9,660 nt of DNA, taken from Lentzea aerocolonigenes (GTDB lineage Bacteria > Actinomycetota > Actinomycetes > Mycobacteriales > Pseudonocardiaceae). Below, piece by piece: positions 1-6,555 of the stretch (positions are counted from its first letter, which is position 1; every line of letters begins with the position of its first letter). The notes under the pieces were generated by a model. The model saw only the letters and a program-made list of their open reading frames with translations. It did not search any database and was not told the origin of the DNA. Location: the NCBI RefSeq assembly GCF_000955955.1, contig NZ_JYJG01000547.1, positions 1 to 9,660 on the forward strand. The letters run 5' to 3'. The translations under genes and the position numbers were made by a program.

Positions 1-67
1 GAGCCGTGAGAACGCGACCATCGAAGCGTCTGACACCCCAGGTTCTTGCTGACCTGACAAAGCACTA
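1..67. mobile_element. End fragment of an insertion sequence, rest outside the window
   Basis: The terminal part of this stretch (47-67) recurs inverted at the right edge of the window, as expected if an insertion sequence ends at 67 and extends leftward out of view. Read outward-in on the minus strand, the end starts TAGTGCTTTGTC, and the next bases inside the window are CTAG (68-71). From memory, IS701-family elements of actinomycetes duplicate a 4-bp YTAR target, which CTAG fits; that family assignment is inference. One plus-strand frame is open from 3 to the TAG at 69-71 (ending ...LADLTKHY) and could be a transposase C-terminus, but 22 open codons mean little in GC-rich DNA. No transposase motif is visible. 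Confidence 0.55.
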
Positions 68-71
68 CTAG
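47..71. repeat. Left copy of 25-bp inverted repeat (IS end plus CTAG)
   Basis: These 25 bp match the reverse complement of 9636-9660 at 24 of 25 positions; the only difference is T at 55 against C. The innermost four bases are CTAG (68-71), probably the target site, and the other 21 (47-67) are the probable terminal repeat. A 24/25 inverted match placed at both outer edges is not expected by chance. Confidence 0.8.
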
Positions 72-114
72 TTCGGACCCGTTCGGCCGATAGTTTCCGT
101 TGCAACATTCGGCC

Positions 115-120
115 TATCGT
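115..120 (+). promoter_or_regulatory. Putative -10 element of the EF-hand gene (leaderless)
   Basis: TATCGT fits the actinobacterial TANNNT -10 pattern and ends 7 nt before the ATG at 128, so transcription would begin at or next to the start codon. No Shine-Dalgarno sequence precedes the ATG. No convincing -35 is visible. The short inverted repeat CGATAG (88-93) / CTATCG (114-119) overlaps this -10 and might be an operator. Confidence 0.45.
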
Positions 121-127
121 GCTGCGC

Positions 128-631
128 ATGGCCAGTGACCTGCAGCGACGCAAGGTGACCGTGGTGTTCGGCGCGATGGACGCGAACAGTGACGGCTTCC
201 TGACCGAGAGCGACTTCCGTGCGCTCACCGCACGTTGGGTGTCGCTGCGCGGCGGCGACGAGGAACTGCTGTCCGGCGTGATGATGGGCTGGTGGGCGAC
301 CCTGCAGGCCATCGCAGGCAAGGACGAGGTGACCATCGACGCCGTCCTGAGCATTGTGGACGCGCTCCCCAAGACCCCGGAAGCCGTCATCGACACCGCC
401 GAGGCGATGTTCGCGGCCGTCGACGAGAACCGCGACGACTACATCTCGAAGTCCGAGTACCAGACGATGATCGCCGCCTGGCTGGGCCACGACGGCGTCA
501 CCGACTTCGCCGCGCTGGACTCCGACGGCGACGGCAGGCTGTCGCGCGAGGAGTTCTCCCAGCTGTGGTACGAGTTCTGGGCCGGCGACGACGCGGAAGC
601 CGCCGGCACCTACGTCTTCGGACCGGTCTGA
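128..631 (+). CDS. Calerythrin-like EF-hand calcium-binding protein
   Basis: This 167-residue acidic, probably cytosolic protein has the length and layout of the calerythrin / sarcoplasmic-calcium-binding-like EF-hand proteins of actinomycetes, thought to act as calcium buffers or sensors. Three calcium loops are readable: residues 18-29 (DANSDGFLTESD, Asp at loop position 12 where Glu is usual), 99-110 (DENRDDYISKSE, Asp instead of Gly at position 6) and 131-142 (DSDGDGRLSREE, canonical). The second EF-hand, around residues 62-80, is degenerate, as is common in this family. The ATG at 128 is preferred because a -10-like TATCGT lies 7 nt upstream and the protein then begins MASDLQRRK; a GTG at 119 is the alternative. 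There is no signal peptide. The 3' end overlaps the convergent maltokinase-cap gene by 22 bp. The family call is firm; the physiological role is unknown. Confidence 0.9.
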   Translation: MASDLQRRKVTVVFGAMDANSDGFLTESDFRALTARWVSLRGGDEELLSGVMMGWWATLQAIAGKDEVTIDAVLSIVDALPKTPEAVIDTAEAMFAAVDENRDDYISKSEYQTMIAAWLGHDGVTDFAALDSDGDGRLSREEFSQLWYEFWAGDDAEAAGTYVFGPV

Positions 632-1161
632 CGGACCACCGCGAACCGCCCCGCTCCGTCCTGCCAGGAACCGGTGACCACGCCGAGCGCGTCCTCAGGT
701 GGACCATTCTGGACGATCCGCCGGTCGAGGTCGATCGTCACCGGGCCCGTCACTGGACGGATCAGCGCGCCACGTGCCTGTGCCAGGCCGAAACCGGTGC
801 GGGCGGCCGAATCCGAGACCCCGCCGGTGGCGACGAGGTCGAGGATCGCGGCAGTCCACACCGGGTCCGTCACGGCGTCGTAGATCCACCGCGTGCCGAG
901 GACGCTGTGCTCGGCGGTCGTGACGAGCGAACCCTCTTCGAGTGGTGCGGGGCGGTAGGTCAGCGGCACCTGCCACACCGCCTCGCCGTCGTGGAGCAGA
1001 TGCGTCTCCACGCCGACCTGACCCGCCGGGTCCTCGAACCGGAAGAACCCGGCAGGCCTCAGCACACCGCTTCCCTCATACCACGGTTGCCTCGCGATCC
1101 AGGCCGGCAGGAAGTCGCGAAACGACGGCGTCAGCGTGGCACCAGTGTGAATCTTCCCCAT
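610..1161 (-). CDS. Maltokinase N-terminal cap-like domain protein
   Basis: This 183-residue protein resembles the N-terminal cap of mycobacterial-type maltokinase (Mak_N_cap-like), found in actinobacteria as a stand-alone protein without the kinase domain. Visible signatures are PAWIARQPWYEGSG near the N-terminus, then ETHLLHDGEAVWQVPLTYRPAPL, then HSVLGTRWIYDAVTDPVW. In maltokinase this cap packs on the kinase lobe that makes maltose-1-phosphate; the function of the free-standing form is unknown and no catalytic residues are claimed. It starts 10 nt after the folE stop, so it is probably the last gene of the doxX-folE operon. There is no Shine-Dalgarno, but TAACCT (1174-1169) ends 7 nt before the ATG, so an additional leaderless start is possible. 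The 3' end overlaps the convergent EF-hand gene. The family assignment is from remembered sequence patterns. Confidence 0.65.
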   Translation of the reverse strand: MGKIHTGATLTPSFRDFLPAWIARQPWYEGSGVLRPAGFFRFEDPAGQVGVETHLLHDGEAVWQVPLTYRPAPLEEGSLVTTAEHSVLGTRWIYDAVTDPVWTAAILDLVATGGVSDSAARTGFGLAQARGALIRPVTGPVTIDLDRRIVQNGPPEDALGVVTGSWQDGAGRFAVVRQTGPKT

Positions 1162-1168
1162 GCGTCGC

Positions 1169-1174
1169 AGGTTA
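1169..1174 (-). promoter_or_regulatory. Possible internal leaderless -10 for the maltokinase-cap gene
   Basis: On the minus strand, TAACCT (TANNNT) lies exactly 7 nt upstream of the ATG at 1161 and overlaps the folE stop codon TAA. It could let the last gene be transcribed separately from the operon. Read-through from folE followed by reinitiation is an equally good explanation. Confidence 0.3.
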
Positions 1175-1720
1175 CGCGTGCACGAGCGTGAAGAACTCCT
1201 GACGTGACGCGGGATTGTTCCGCAGCACGCCCTGCAGCGCGGACGTGACGGTGCGGGATCCGTTGACCCGCACGCCTCTCAGCGTCATGCACATGTGCTC
1301 GGCCTCGATCACGACGCCGACTCCCTTGGGCTGCAGGTGTTCCTGCAGCCAGTCCGCGACCTGTTTGGTCAGCCGTTCCTGCACCTGCAGGTCCCGCGCG
1401 AACTTCTCCACGACCCGCGCGAGCTTCGACAGGCCCAGAATGCGTTCACCCGGCAGGTATCCGACGTGCGCCACCCCGTGGAACGGCAGCATGTGGTGCT
1501 CGCACAACGACTGCACGGGAATCCCGCGCGCCAGCACCAGTTCGTCGTAGCCCTCGTCGTTCGGGAACGTCGTGAGGTTGAACGACCGGGGCGTCAGGAG
1601 CTCGGCGTACGCCTCGGCGACGCGCCGCGGGGTGTCGGCCAGGTGCTCCGAGAAAGGGTCCTTTCCCAGTGCCTTCAACAGGTCGGCGACCGCCTGCCGC
1701 GCCCCCTCGGTGTCGATCAT
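1172..1720 (-). CDS. folE: GTP cyclohydrolase I
   Basis: FolE converts GTP to 7,8-dihydroneopterin triphosphate and formate, the first committed step of tetrahydrofolate and pterin synthesis, as a zinc-dependent cytosolic homodecamer. The 182-residue product covers the full catalytic domain. SLCEHHMLPFHG (71-82) carries zinc ligands Cys73 and His76, EAEHMCM (139-145) carries the third ligand Cys144, and ILGLSKLARVVEKFARDLQVQERL (94-117) is the family signature. It is slightly shorter than E. coli FolE because of a short N-terminus. The ATG at 1720 overlaps the TGA of the doxX-like gene (ATGA), which points to translational coupling; no Shine-Dalgarno is visible. Folate genes are not adjacent, so this may be a second or specialised folE copy, or simply dispersed; only the rest of the genome can tell. 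Confidence 0.95.
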   Translation of the reverse strand: MIDTEGARQAVADLLKALGKDPFSEHLADTPRRVAEAYAELLTPRSFNLTTFPNDEGYDELVLARGIPVQSLCEHHMLPFHGVAHVGYLPGERILGLSKLARVVEKFARDLQVQERLTKQVADWLQEHLQPKGVGVVIEAEHMCMTLRGVRVNGSRTVTSALQGVLRNNPASRQEFFTLVHA

Positions 1721-2097
1721 GCGCGCACCGCGAGCCGGGACAGGGCGAGCGCACCGACCAGCAACCCGAAGTCGCGCAACGCGATGTCGTAGTAGCCGGG
1801 CCCGGTCACCAGGTTGATGATGATTCCGAGCAGCCACGCGGCGACGACGAGCCCGCCCCACTTCGGCTGCAGCGCCACGAGCACGCCGGCCACGATCTCG
1901 ATCACGCCGACGATGTACATGGCGGTCTGCGGCGTGCCGGGCACGATCGAGTCGATCCACGGCGCCAGGTAGACGGGCCAGTCGACGAGCAGGTTGAAGA
2001 ACTTGTCCAGCCCGAACAGGATCGGCGCCACCGTGAACACCGTCCGCAAGAGCACGAACGCCTGGGTCGTCGGATCCGTGCGCGTCAGGACTGCCAT
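1717..2097 (-). CDS. DoxX-like four-helix membrane protein
   Basis: This 126-residue integral membrane protein has four predicted helices at about residues 13-36, 57-77, 80-98 and 104-123. Conserved features are FGLDKFFN in the first segment, GVIEIVAGVLVAL in the second, and YDIALRDFGLLVGALALSRL at the C-terminus, typical of small DoxX-family proteins. M. tuberculosis DoxX belongs to a membrane oxidoreductase complex linked to redox stress; the function of this paralogue is unknown. The start at 2097 is set by a near-ideal AAGGAGG (2108-2102) four bases upstream. An in-frame TTG at 2118 is rejected because the Shine-Dalgarno would fall inside the gene. It is first in the operon with folE, whose ATG overlaps its stop, and is driven by the promoter at 2157-2128. 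Confidence 0.7.
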   Translation of the reverse strand: MAVLTRTDPTTQAFVLLRTVFTVAPILFGLDKFFNLLVDWPVYLAPWIDSIVPGTPQTAMYIVGVIEIVAGVLVALQPKWGGLVVAAWLLGIIINLVTGPGYYDIALRDFGLLVGALALSRLAVRA

Positions 2098-2106
2098 GAC
2101 TCCTCC

Positions 2107-2136
2107 TTCTAACGACAACTTCGGTTAACGTTAGAA
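2107..2136. promoter_or_regulatory. Putative operator: inverted repeat TTCTAACG...CGTTAGAA
   Basis: TTCTAACG (2107-2114) and CGTTAGAA (2129-2136) form a perfect 8-bp inverted repeat with a 14-bp spacer, and the right arm lies in an 8-bp palindrome TAACGTTA (2126-2133). The repeat covers the -10 and likely start point of the doxX-folE promoter, and its left arm touches the Shine-Dalgarno of the doxX-like gene. The placement suits a repressor site, probably for the divergent regulator at 2176. That pairing is inference. Confidence 0.5.
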
Positions 2137-2157
2137 CCAGGTGCCGATTTTCGTCAA
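2128..2157 (-). promoter_or_regulatory. Promoter of the doxX-folE operon
   Basis: On the minus strand, TTGACG (2157-2152) and TAACGT (2133-2128) are separated by 18 bp, close to the TTGACA / TANNNT housekeeping consensus. Transcription would begin near 2121, giving a leader of about 24 nt that contains AAGGAGG. This is the best-looking promoter in the window. Confidence 0.6.
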
Positions 2158-2163
2158 CTGGAG

Positions 2164-2169
2164 TAGGTT
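2164..2169 (+). promoter_or_regulatory. Putative leaderless -10 of the regulator gene
   Basis: TAGGTT fits TANNNT and lies 6 nt before the ATG at 2176, so the transcript would start at or near the start codon. A GGAG at 2160-2163 is 12 nt from the ATG, rather far for a ribosome site. No -35 is evident. Confidence 0.35.
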
Positions 2170-2175
2170 TTAGAG

Positions 2176-2823
2176 ATGGCCGACCACGTCGCCGCCGTCG
2201 CGGCCCTCGACGAGCCGAACCGGCGCAAGCTCTACGACTACGTGGCGCGGCAAACCGCGCCCATCAGCAAGGACGAGGCCTCGGAGGCCATCGGGCTGCC
2301 GCGCACGACGGCGGCCTTCCACCTCGACAAGCTGGTCGAGATGGGGCTGCTGGACGTGATCCACGAGCGCCGGTCGGGACGAACCGGTCCCGGCGCCGGC
2401 CGTCCGGCGAAGCTCTACCTGCGGTCCGAGCAGCAGATCGAGGTGTCACTGCCGGACCGGCGGTACGAGGCGGCGAGCCATCTGCTCACGGACGCGCTGC
2501 TGGAGTCCGAGACGACGGGCGAACCGGCGCGCGAGATCCTGAACCGCCGCGCCTACGAGTGGGGCGAGGACCTGGCGGGAGAAGCCGGCGGCGATGTCGT
2601 GCAGGCGTTGGAGGACCTCGGTTTCGAGCCACAGCAGGAGAACACGACGATCCTGCTGGGCAACTGCCCGTTCCACAGCCTCGCGCAGAAGCACACCCAG
2701 TTGGTGTGCGGGATGAACCTGTGCCTGATCAGCGGAATCCTGGACGGGATCGAGGCCCGCAGTCACACCGCGAGCCTCGATCCGTCACCAGGTCACTGCT
2801 GCGTGAAGCTGGATCAGGCCTGA
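2176..2823 (+). CDS. COG2345-type winged-helix regulator with cysteine-rich C-terminus
   Basis: This 215-residue regulator has an N-terminal winged helix-turn-helix: helices around 10-60 with ISKDEASEAIGLPRTTAAFH as the helix-turn-helix core, and a wing RRSGRTGPGAGRPAKLY at 65-81. A central helical region follows, then a C-terminal domain with Cys164 (GNCPFH), Cys178, Cys183 and Cys208-Cys209 (PSPGHCCV). COG2345 includes SufR, an iron-sulfur-cluster sensing repressor, whose C-terminal cysteines bind the cluster; the spacing here (C-x13-C-x4-C, then CC) differs from cyanobacterial SufR, so cluster, zinc or thiol sensing are all possible. It is divergent to doxX-folE, with an inverted repeat in the shared region, so it probably represses that operon and perhaps itself. 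Its stop is 3 bp from the convergent cobN stop. The family is confident; ligand and targets are inferred. Confidence 0.85.
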   Translation: MADHVAAVAALDEPNRRKLYDYVARQTAPISKDEASEAIGLPRTTAAFHLDKLVEMGLLDVIHERRSGRTGPGAGRPAKLYLRSEQQIEVSLPDRRYEAASHLLTDALLESETTGEPAREILNRRAYEWGEDLAGEAGGDVVQALEDLGFEPQQENTTILLGNCPFHSLAQKHTQLVCGMNLCLISGILDGIEARSHTASLDPSPGHCCVKLDQA

Positions 2824-2832
2824 CGGTCAGGC
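2818..2832. terminator. Small palindrome spanning both convergent stop codons
   Basis: GCCTGACGGTCAGGC is a perfect 6-bp stem with a CGG loop. It contains the stop codons of both convergent genes, the regulator (TGA 2821-2823) and cobN (TCA 2827-2829, read as TGA). It could work as a bidirectional terminator or stop RNA polymerase collision, but there is no T-tract on either side and the stem is short. It is the only candidate terminator between the two genes. Confidence 0.3.
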
Positions 2833-5800
2833 GCCGTCTTCCAGATCCCCTTCGGTCTCCAGGTAAGCTGCCCTGAGCGCGTCCAAAGTGGACGGTTCCG
2901 GGTGCTCCCACATCTTGCGCTCGGCTGCTTCCAGAAGGCGTTCGGCGATGCCGTGCAGCGCCCAGGGGTTCGACGCCTGCATGAACTTCCGCGTCTCCGG
3001 GTCGAGCACGTACGTCTCGGTCAGCTTCTCGTACATCCAGTCCGCGACCACACCGGTCGTCGCGTCGTACCCGAACAGGTACTCGACCGTCGCCTGCAGC
3101 TCGAACGCGCCCTTGTAGCCGTGCTGCCGCATCGCCCCGACCCAGCGCGGGTTCACCACGCGCGCCCGGAAGATCCGCGACGTCTCTTCGGTCAAAGTAC
3201 GAGTCCGGACGGCTTCCGGACGCGTGCTGTCACCGACGTAGGCCGCGGGTGCCTTGCCCGTCAACGCCTTCACCATCGTGACCATGCCGCCGTGGTACTG
3301 GAAGTAGTCGTCCGAGTCGGCGATGTCGTGTTCACGGGTGTCGATGTTCTTGGCCGCCACCGCGATCCGCCGGTACGCCGACTCCATGTCCTCGCGCGCC
3401 GCCACACCGTCGACGCCGCGACCGTAGGCGTAGCCGCCCCACACCGCGTAGACCTCGGCGATGTCCGACGAGTCGCGCCAGTTGCGGCTGTCGATCAACG
3501 GCAGCACGCCCGCGCCGTACGCACCCGGCTTCGAGCCGAAGATCCGCAGCGTCGCCCTGCGCTGGTCGCCGTGCTCTTCCAGATCCCGCAACATGTGCGC
3601 CCGCACGAAGTTCTGCTCCGCAGACTCGTCCAGGTTCGCCACGAGCTGCACCGCATCGTCCAAAAGGGACACGACGTGCGGGAAGGCATCGCGGAAGAAC
3701 CCGGAGATGCGGACCGTCACGTCGATGCGCGGCCTTTCCAGCTCCTCCAGGCTGATGACCTCGAGGCCGGTGACCCGGCGCGACTGGTCGTCCCACACCG
3801 GCCGCACACCCAGCAGCGCGAACACCTCGGCGATGTCGTCACCGGCCGTGCGCATCGCCGACGTGCCCCACACCGACAGGCCGACGGACGGCGGCCACTC
3901 GCCGTCGTTCTCCTCGCGGTACCGGGCGAGCAGCGAGTCCGCCATCGCCTGGCCGGTCTCCCAGGCGAGCCGCGACGGGATCGCCTTCGGGTCGACCGAG
4001 TAGAAGTTGCGCCCGGTCGGCAGCACGTTCACCAGGCCGCGCAACGGAGATCCGGACGGCCCTGCCGGGATGTACCCACCGTCCAGCGCGTGCAGCACGT
4101 GCGTCATCTCGTCGGTGGTACGAGCCAACCGGGGAACGACCTCGACTGCGGCGAACTCCAGGATCTTCTGCACATCTGGCGACTCGTGCAAAGTACTAGC
4201 CACGGCGGCATCCCAGCCCGCGTCCTCCATCGCCTGGACGAGTACGCGAGCCTGTTCCTCAACGGCGTCGACGTCTTCGCGAGCCGTGGTGGTGAGCCCG
4301 AGCGCCTCCCGCAGCCCCGGCAACGCGGCGACCTGACCGCCCCACATCTGCCGCGCCTGCAGCATCGCGAGCACGAGGTTGACCCGCACCGACCCGGTCG
4401 GCGCCTCACCGAGGATGTGCAGCCCGTCGCGGATCTGCACGTCCTTGACCTCGCACAGCCAGCCGTCGACGTGCAGGATGAACTCGTCGAACTCCGCATC
4501 GTGCGGCCGGTCGTCCAGGCCGAGGTCGTGGTCGAGCTTCGCGGCCTTGATCAGCGTCCAGATCTGCGCGCGGATCGCCGGCACCTTGGCCGGGTCCATC
4601 GCGGAGATGTTGCCGTACTCGTCGAGCAGCTGCTCCAGCCGCGCGATGTCGCCGTAGCTGTCCGCGCGGGCCATCGGCGGCACCAGGTGGTCGACCAGCG
4701 TGGCGTGCGCGCGCCGCTTCGCCTGCGTGCCCTCGCCGGGGTCGTTCACGAGGAACGGGTACACCAGTGGCAGATCGCCGAGTGCCGCGTCCGTGCCGCA
4801 CGACGCCGACATGCCGACCGTCTTGCCCGGCAACCACTCCAGGTTGCCGTGCTTGCCGACGTGCACCACCGCGTCCGCGCCGAACGACGACTCGATCCAC
4901 CGGTACGCCGCGAGGTAGTGGTGCGACGGCGGCAGGTCCGGGTCGTGGTAGATCGCGATCGGGTTCTCGCCGAACCCGCGCGGCGGCTGCACGATCACGA
5001 CGACGTTGCCCGACTCCAGCGCCGCCAGCACGATCTCGCCGTCCTTGGACCTCGAGTGGTCGACGAACAACGAGCCCGGTGCCTCGCCCCAGTGCTCCTG
5101 CATCGACTCGCGGAAGTCGTCCGGCAGCGTGTCGTAGAACTCGCGGTAGTCCGCCGCCGCGATGCGCACCGGGTTGCTCTCGAACTGCTCCTGCGTCAGC
5201 CAGTCCGCGTCCTGCCCGCCGGCCGCGATCAGCGCGTGGATCAGTGCGTCGCCGTCCAGCTCCTGCACGCCGGGCAGCTTGTCGCCGATGTCGTAGCCGT
5301 GGTCTTCCATGGCCTTGAGCAACCGGACCGTGGAGGCGGGCGTGTCGAGGCCGACCGCGTTGCCGATCCGCGAGTGCTTGGTGGGGTAGGCCGACAGCAT
5401 CACCGCGATCTTGCGGTCCTCGGCCGGGATGTGGCGCAACTTGCCGTGCCGGACCGCGATGCCGGCGACGCGCAGCGCCCGTTCCGGATCGGCCACGTAG
5501 ACCGTGAGGCCGTCCTCGTCGATCTCCTTGAACGAGAACGGAACCGTGATGATCCGGCCGTCGAACTCGGGAATCGCGACCTGGGTCGCGGTGTCCAAGG
5601 GGGACAGCCCGTCGTCGTTCTCGTCCCACGACTCGCGGCTCGACGTGAGGCACAACCCTTGCAGGATCGGCACGTCGAGCGCCGCCAGCGCCCCGACGTC
5701 CCACGCGTCGTCATCGCCACCCGCCGACGCCTTCGCAGGGTTCGTGCCACCCGCGGCCAGCACCGTGACGATCAGCGCGTCGGCCTGCCTCAGCGTGTCC

Positions 5801-6393
5801 AGCAGCTCGGGCTCTGCCGTGCGCAACGACGAGCAGAACACCGGCAGCGGCTTCCCGCCCTTGGCCTCGATCGCGTCGCACAACGCGTGCACGAACGCGG
5901 TGTTCCCGGCGACGTGGTGCGCCCGGTAGTAGAGCACCGCGACGGCAGGGCCTTCTTGTGCGGTTTCTTCGCGCTCCAGCACACCCCAGGTCGGCGTGGC
6001 CTGTGGCGTCGCGAACCCGTGCCCGGTCAGCAGAATCGTGTCCTCGAGGAACTTGTGCAGCTCGGCGAGGTTCTGCGAGCCGCCGTGCGCGAGGTAGAGG
6101 TGCGCCTCGGCACAAACCCCGCCCGGCACCGTCGACAGCTCCATCAGCGCGGCGTCCGGCTGCTGCTCACCACCGAGCACCACCACGGGCAACCCGCTGG
6201 CCAGCAGCCAGTCGAGCCCTTCCTCCCACATCCGGCGCCCACCGAGAATGCGCACCACCACGAGGTTGACGCCCTCGATCAGTGCGGGCAGGTCGCCGGC
6301 CGTGAGCCGGGCGGGGTTGCCGAGCCGGTACTCGGCACCACTGGCACGCGCCGACAGCAGGTCGGTGTCGGAGGTCGACAGCAGCAGGATCAC
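2827..6393 (-). CDS. cobN: Cobaltochelatase subunit CobN
   Basis: CobN is the large subunit of the ATP-dependent aerobic cobaltochelatase. With CobS and CobT it inserts Co2+ into hydrogenobyrinic acid a,c-diamide in the cytosol. The product is 1188 residues, normal for the family. The central CobN/Mg-chelatase H signature is clear: VVHVGKHGNLEWLPGK, with the HVGKHG histidines at about 511-515, followed by GMSASCGTDAALGDLPLVYPFLVNDPGEGTQAKRR. The N-terminal part carries the usual cobaltochelatase sequence (ILLLSTSDTDLLSARASG) and the C-terminus has the conserved SNPWALHGIAERLLEA. The GTG at 6393 is chosen because GGAG (6402-6399) precedes it by 5 nt and the protein then begins at the conserved ILLLST; an in-frame extension to 6480 would run into the riboswitch. 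It is controlled by the minus-strand cobalamin riboswitch. cobS and cobT are not in the window. Confidence 0.97.
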   Translation of the reverse strand: MILLLSTSDTDLLSARASGAEYRLGNPARLTAGDLPALIEGVNLVVVRILGGRRMWEEGLDWLLASGLPVVVLGGEQQPDAALMELSTVPGGVCAEAHLYLAHGGSQNLAELHKFLEDTILLTGHGFATPQATPTWGVLEREETAQEGPAVAVLYYRAHHVAGNTAFVHALCDAIEAKGGKPLPVFCSSLRTAEPELLDTLRQADALIVTVLAAGGTNPAKASAGGDDDAWDVGALAALDVPILQGLCLTSSRESWDENDDGLSPLDTATQVAIPEFDGRIITVPFSFKEIDEDGLTVYVADPERALRVAGIAVRHGKLRHIPAEDRKIAVMLSAYPTKHSRIGNAVGLDTPASTVRLLKAMEDHGYDIGDKLPGVQELDGDALIHALIAAGGQDADWLTQEQFESNPVRIAAADYREFYDTLPDDFRESMQEHWGEAPGSLFVDHSRSKDGEIVLAALESGNVVVIVQPPRGFGENPIAIYHDPDLPPSHHYLAAYRWIESSFGADAVVHVGKHGNLEWLPGKTVGMSASCGTDAALGDLPLVYPFLVNDPGEGTQAKRRAHATLVDHLVPPMARADSYGDIARLEQLLDEYGNISAMDPAKVPAIRAQIWTLIKAAKLDHDLGLDDRPHDAEFDEFILHVDGWLCEVKDVQIRDGLHILGEAPTGSVRVNLVLAMLQARQMWGGQVAALPGLREALGLTTTAREDVDAVEEQARVLVQAMEDAGWDAAVASTLHESPDVQKILEFAAVEVVPRLARTTDEMTHVLHALDGGYIPAGPSGSPLRGLVNVLPTGRNFYSVDPKAIPSRLAWETGQAMADSLLARYREENDGEWPPSVGLSVWGTSAMRTAGDDIAEVFALLGVRPVWDDQSRRVTGLEVISLEELERPRIDVTVRISGFFRDAFPHVVSLLDDAVQLVANLDESAEQNFVRAHMLRDLEEHGDQRRATLRIFGSKPGAYGAGVLPLIDSRNWRDSSDIAEVYAVWGGYAYGRGVDGVAAREDMESAYRRIAVAAKNIDTREHDIADSDDYFQYHGGMVTMVKALTGKAPAAYVGDSTRPEAVRTRTLTEETSRIFRARVVNPRWVGAMRQHGYKGAFELQATVEYLFGYDATTGVVADWMYEKLTETYVLDPETRKFMQASNPWALHGIAERLLEAAERKMWEHPEPSTLDALRAAYLETEGDLEDGA

Positions 6394-6410
6394 GCAGGCT
6401 CCATCCCTCG

Positions 6411-6426
6411 TGGGGTCCGCGCCCCA
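6411..6426 (-). promoter_or_regulatory. Hairpin in the cobN leader, possible riboswitch expression platform
   Basis: On the minus strand, TGGGG CGCGGA CCCCA forms a 5-bp stem with a 6-nt loop between the aptamer and the cobN ribosome site (GGAG, 6402-6399). There is no following U-run, so an intrinsic terminator is unlikely, and control of translation is the better guess. I could not identify an anti-Shine-Dalgarno partner with confidence. Confidence 0.3.
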
Positions 6427-6440
6427 GGTTGCGGGTGACT

Positions 6441-6530
6441 GGCGAAGCAGAGTTCCTGACTCCCAGCGGGTGCTGGTCACAGTGGCGGGACCGCGCCGGA
6501 TTCACACCGGCTTCCTCCTGCGCTTCGTCG
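6441..6530 (-). ncRNA. Cobalamin (AdoCbl) riboswitch of cobN
   Basis: Read on the minus strand, the leader carries the diagnostic elements of a B12 riboswitch in order: a 5' stem strand CGAAGCGCAG (6528-6519), the hairpin GCCGGTGTGAATCCGGC (6511-6495), GCGGTCCCGCCACTG (6493-6479), a hairpin CCAGC-ACCC-GCTGG (6476-6463), and the B12 box AGTCAGGAACTCTGC (6461-6447), ending in GCTTCG, which pairs with the first strand (AG/CT then CGAAGC/GCTTCG around a GC bulge). These elements are known to fold into the adenosylcobalamin aptamer, which lowers expression of downstream genes when B12 is abundant. The aptamer ends about 48 nt before the cobN GTG. It is oriented to control cobN only, not the divergent cobG operon. 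Confidence 0.95.
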
Positions 6531-6539
6531 TTCGGGCTC

Positions 6540-6545
6540 ACCCTA
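6540..6545 (-). promoter_or_regulatory. Possible -10 of the cobN transcript
   Basis: On the minus strand, TAGGGT fits TANNNT and would start RNA near 6533, directly before the 5' strand of the riboswitch aptamer, as expected. No good -35 is visible (AGGTCG at 17-bp spacing). The implied -35 region overlaps the start site of the divergent cobG transcript. Confidence 0.3.
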
Positions 6546-6555
6546 ACCGGCGGGT

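Noticed and set aside
3..71. A 22-codon plus-strand frame ending at TAG 69-71 as a transposase C-terminus.
   Set aside because: It is too short to recognise and could be open by chance. It is kept only as a note under the mobile-element end.
1721..1960. An extension of FolE upstream to 1960.
   Set aside because: It overlaps the doxX-like gene in another frame and has no FolE similarity; the ATG at 1720 sits in a typical ATGA coupling.
2098..2118. A TTG start at 2118 for the doxX-like gene.
   Set aside because: The strong AAGGAGG at 2108-2102 would fall inside the coding sequence; it is correctly spaced for the ATG at 2097.
2902..6438. A plus-strand open frame of 1178 codons antisense to cobN.
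   Set aside because: It mirrors cobN codon structure: a GC-rich gene with few A/T at third positions leaves the opposite strand free of stops. The translation is arginine/valine/histidine-rich low-complexity sequence without a recognisable fold.
6394..6480. An N-terminal extension of CobN to a GTG at 6480.
   Set aside because: The extension lies across the B12 box and the end of the aptamer, and the family's conserved start follows the GTG at 6393, which has a ribosome site.
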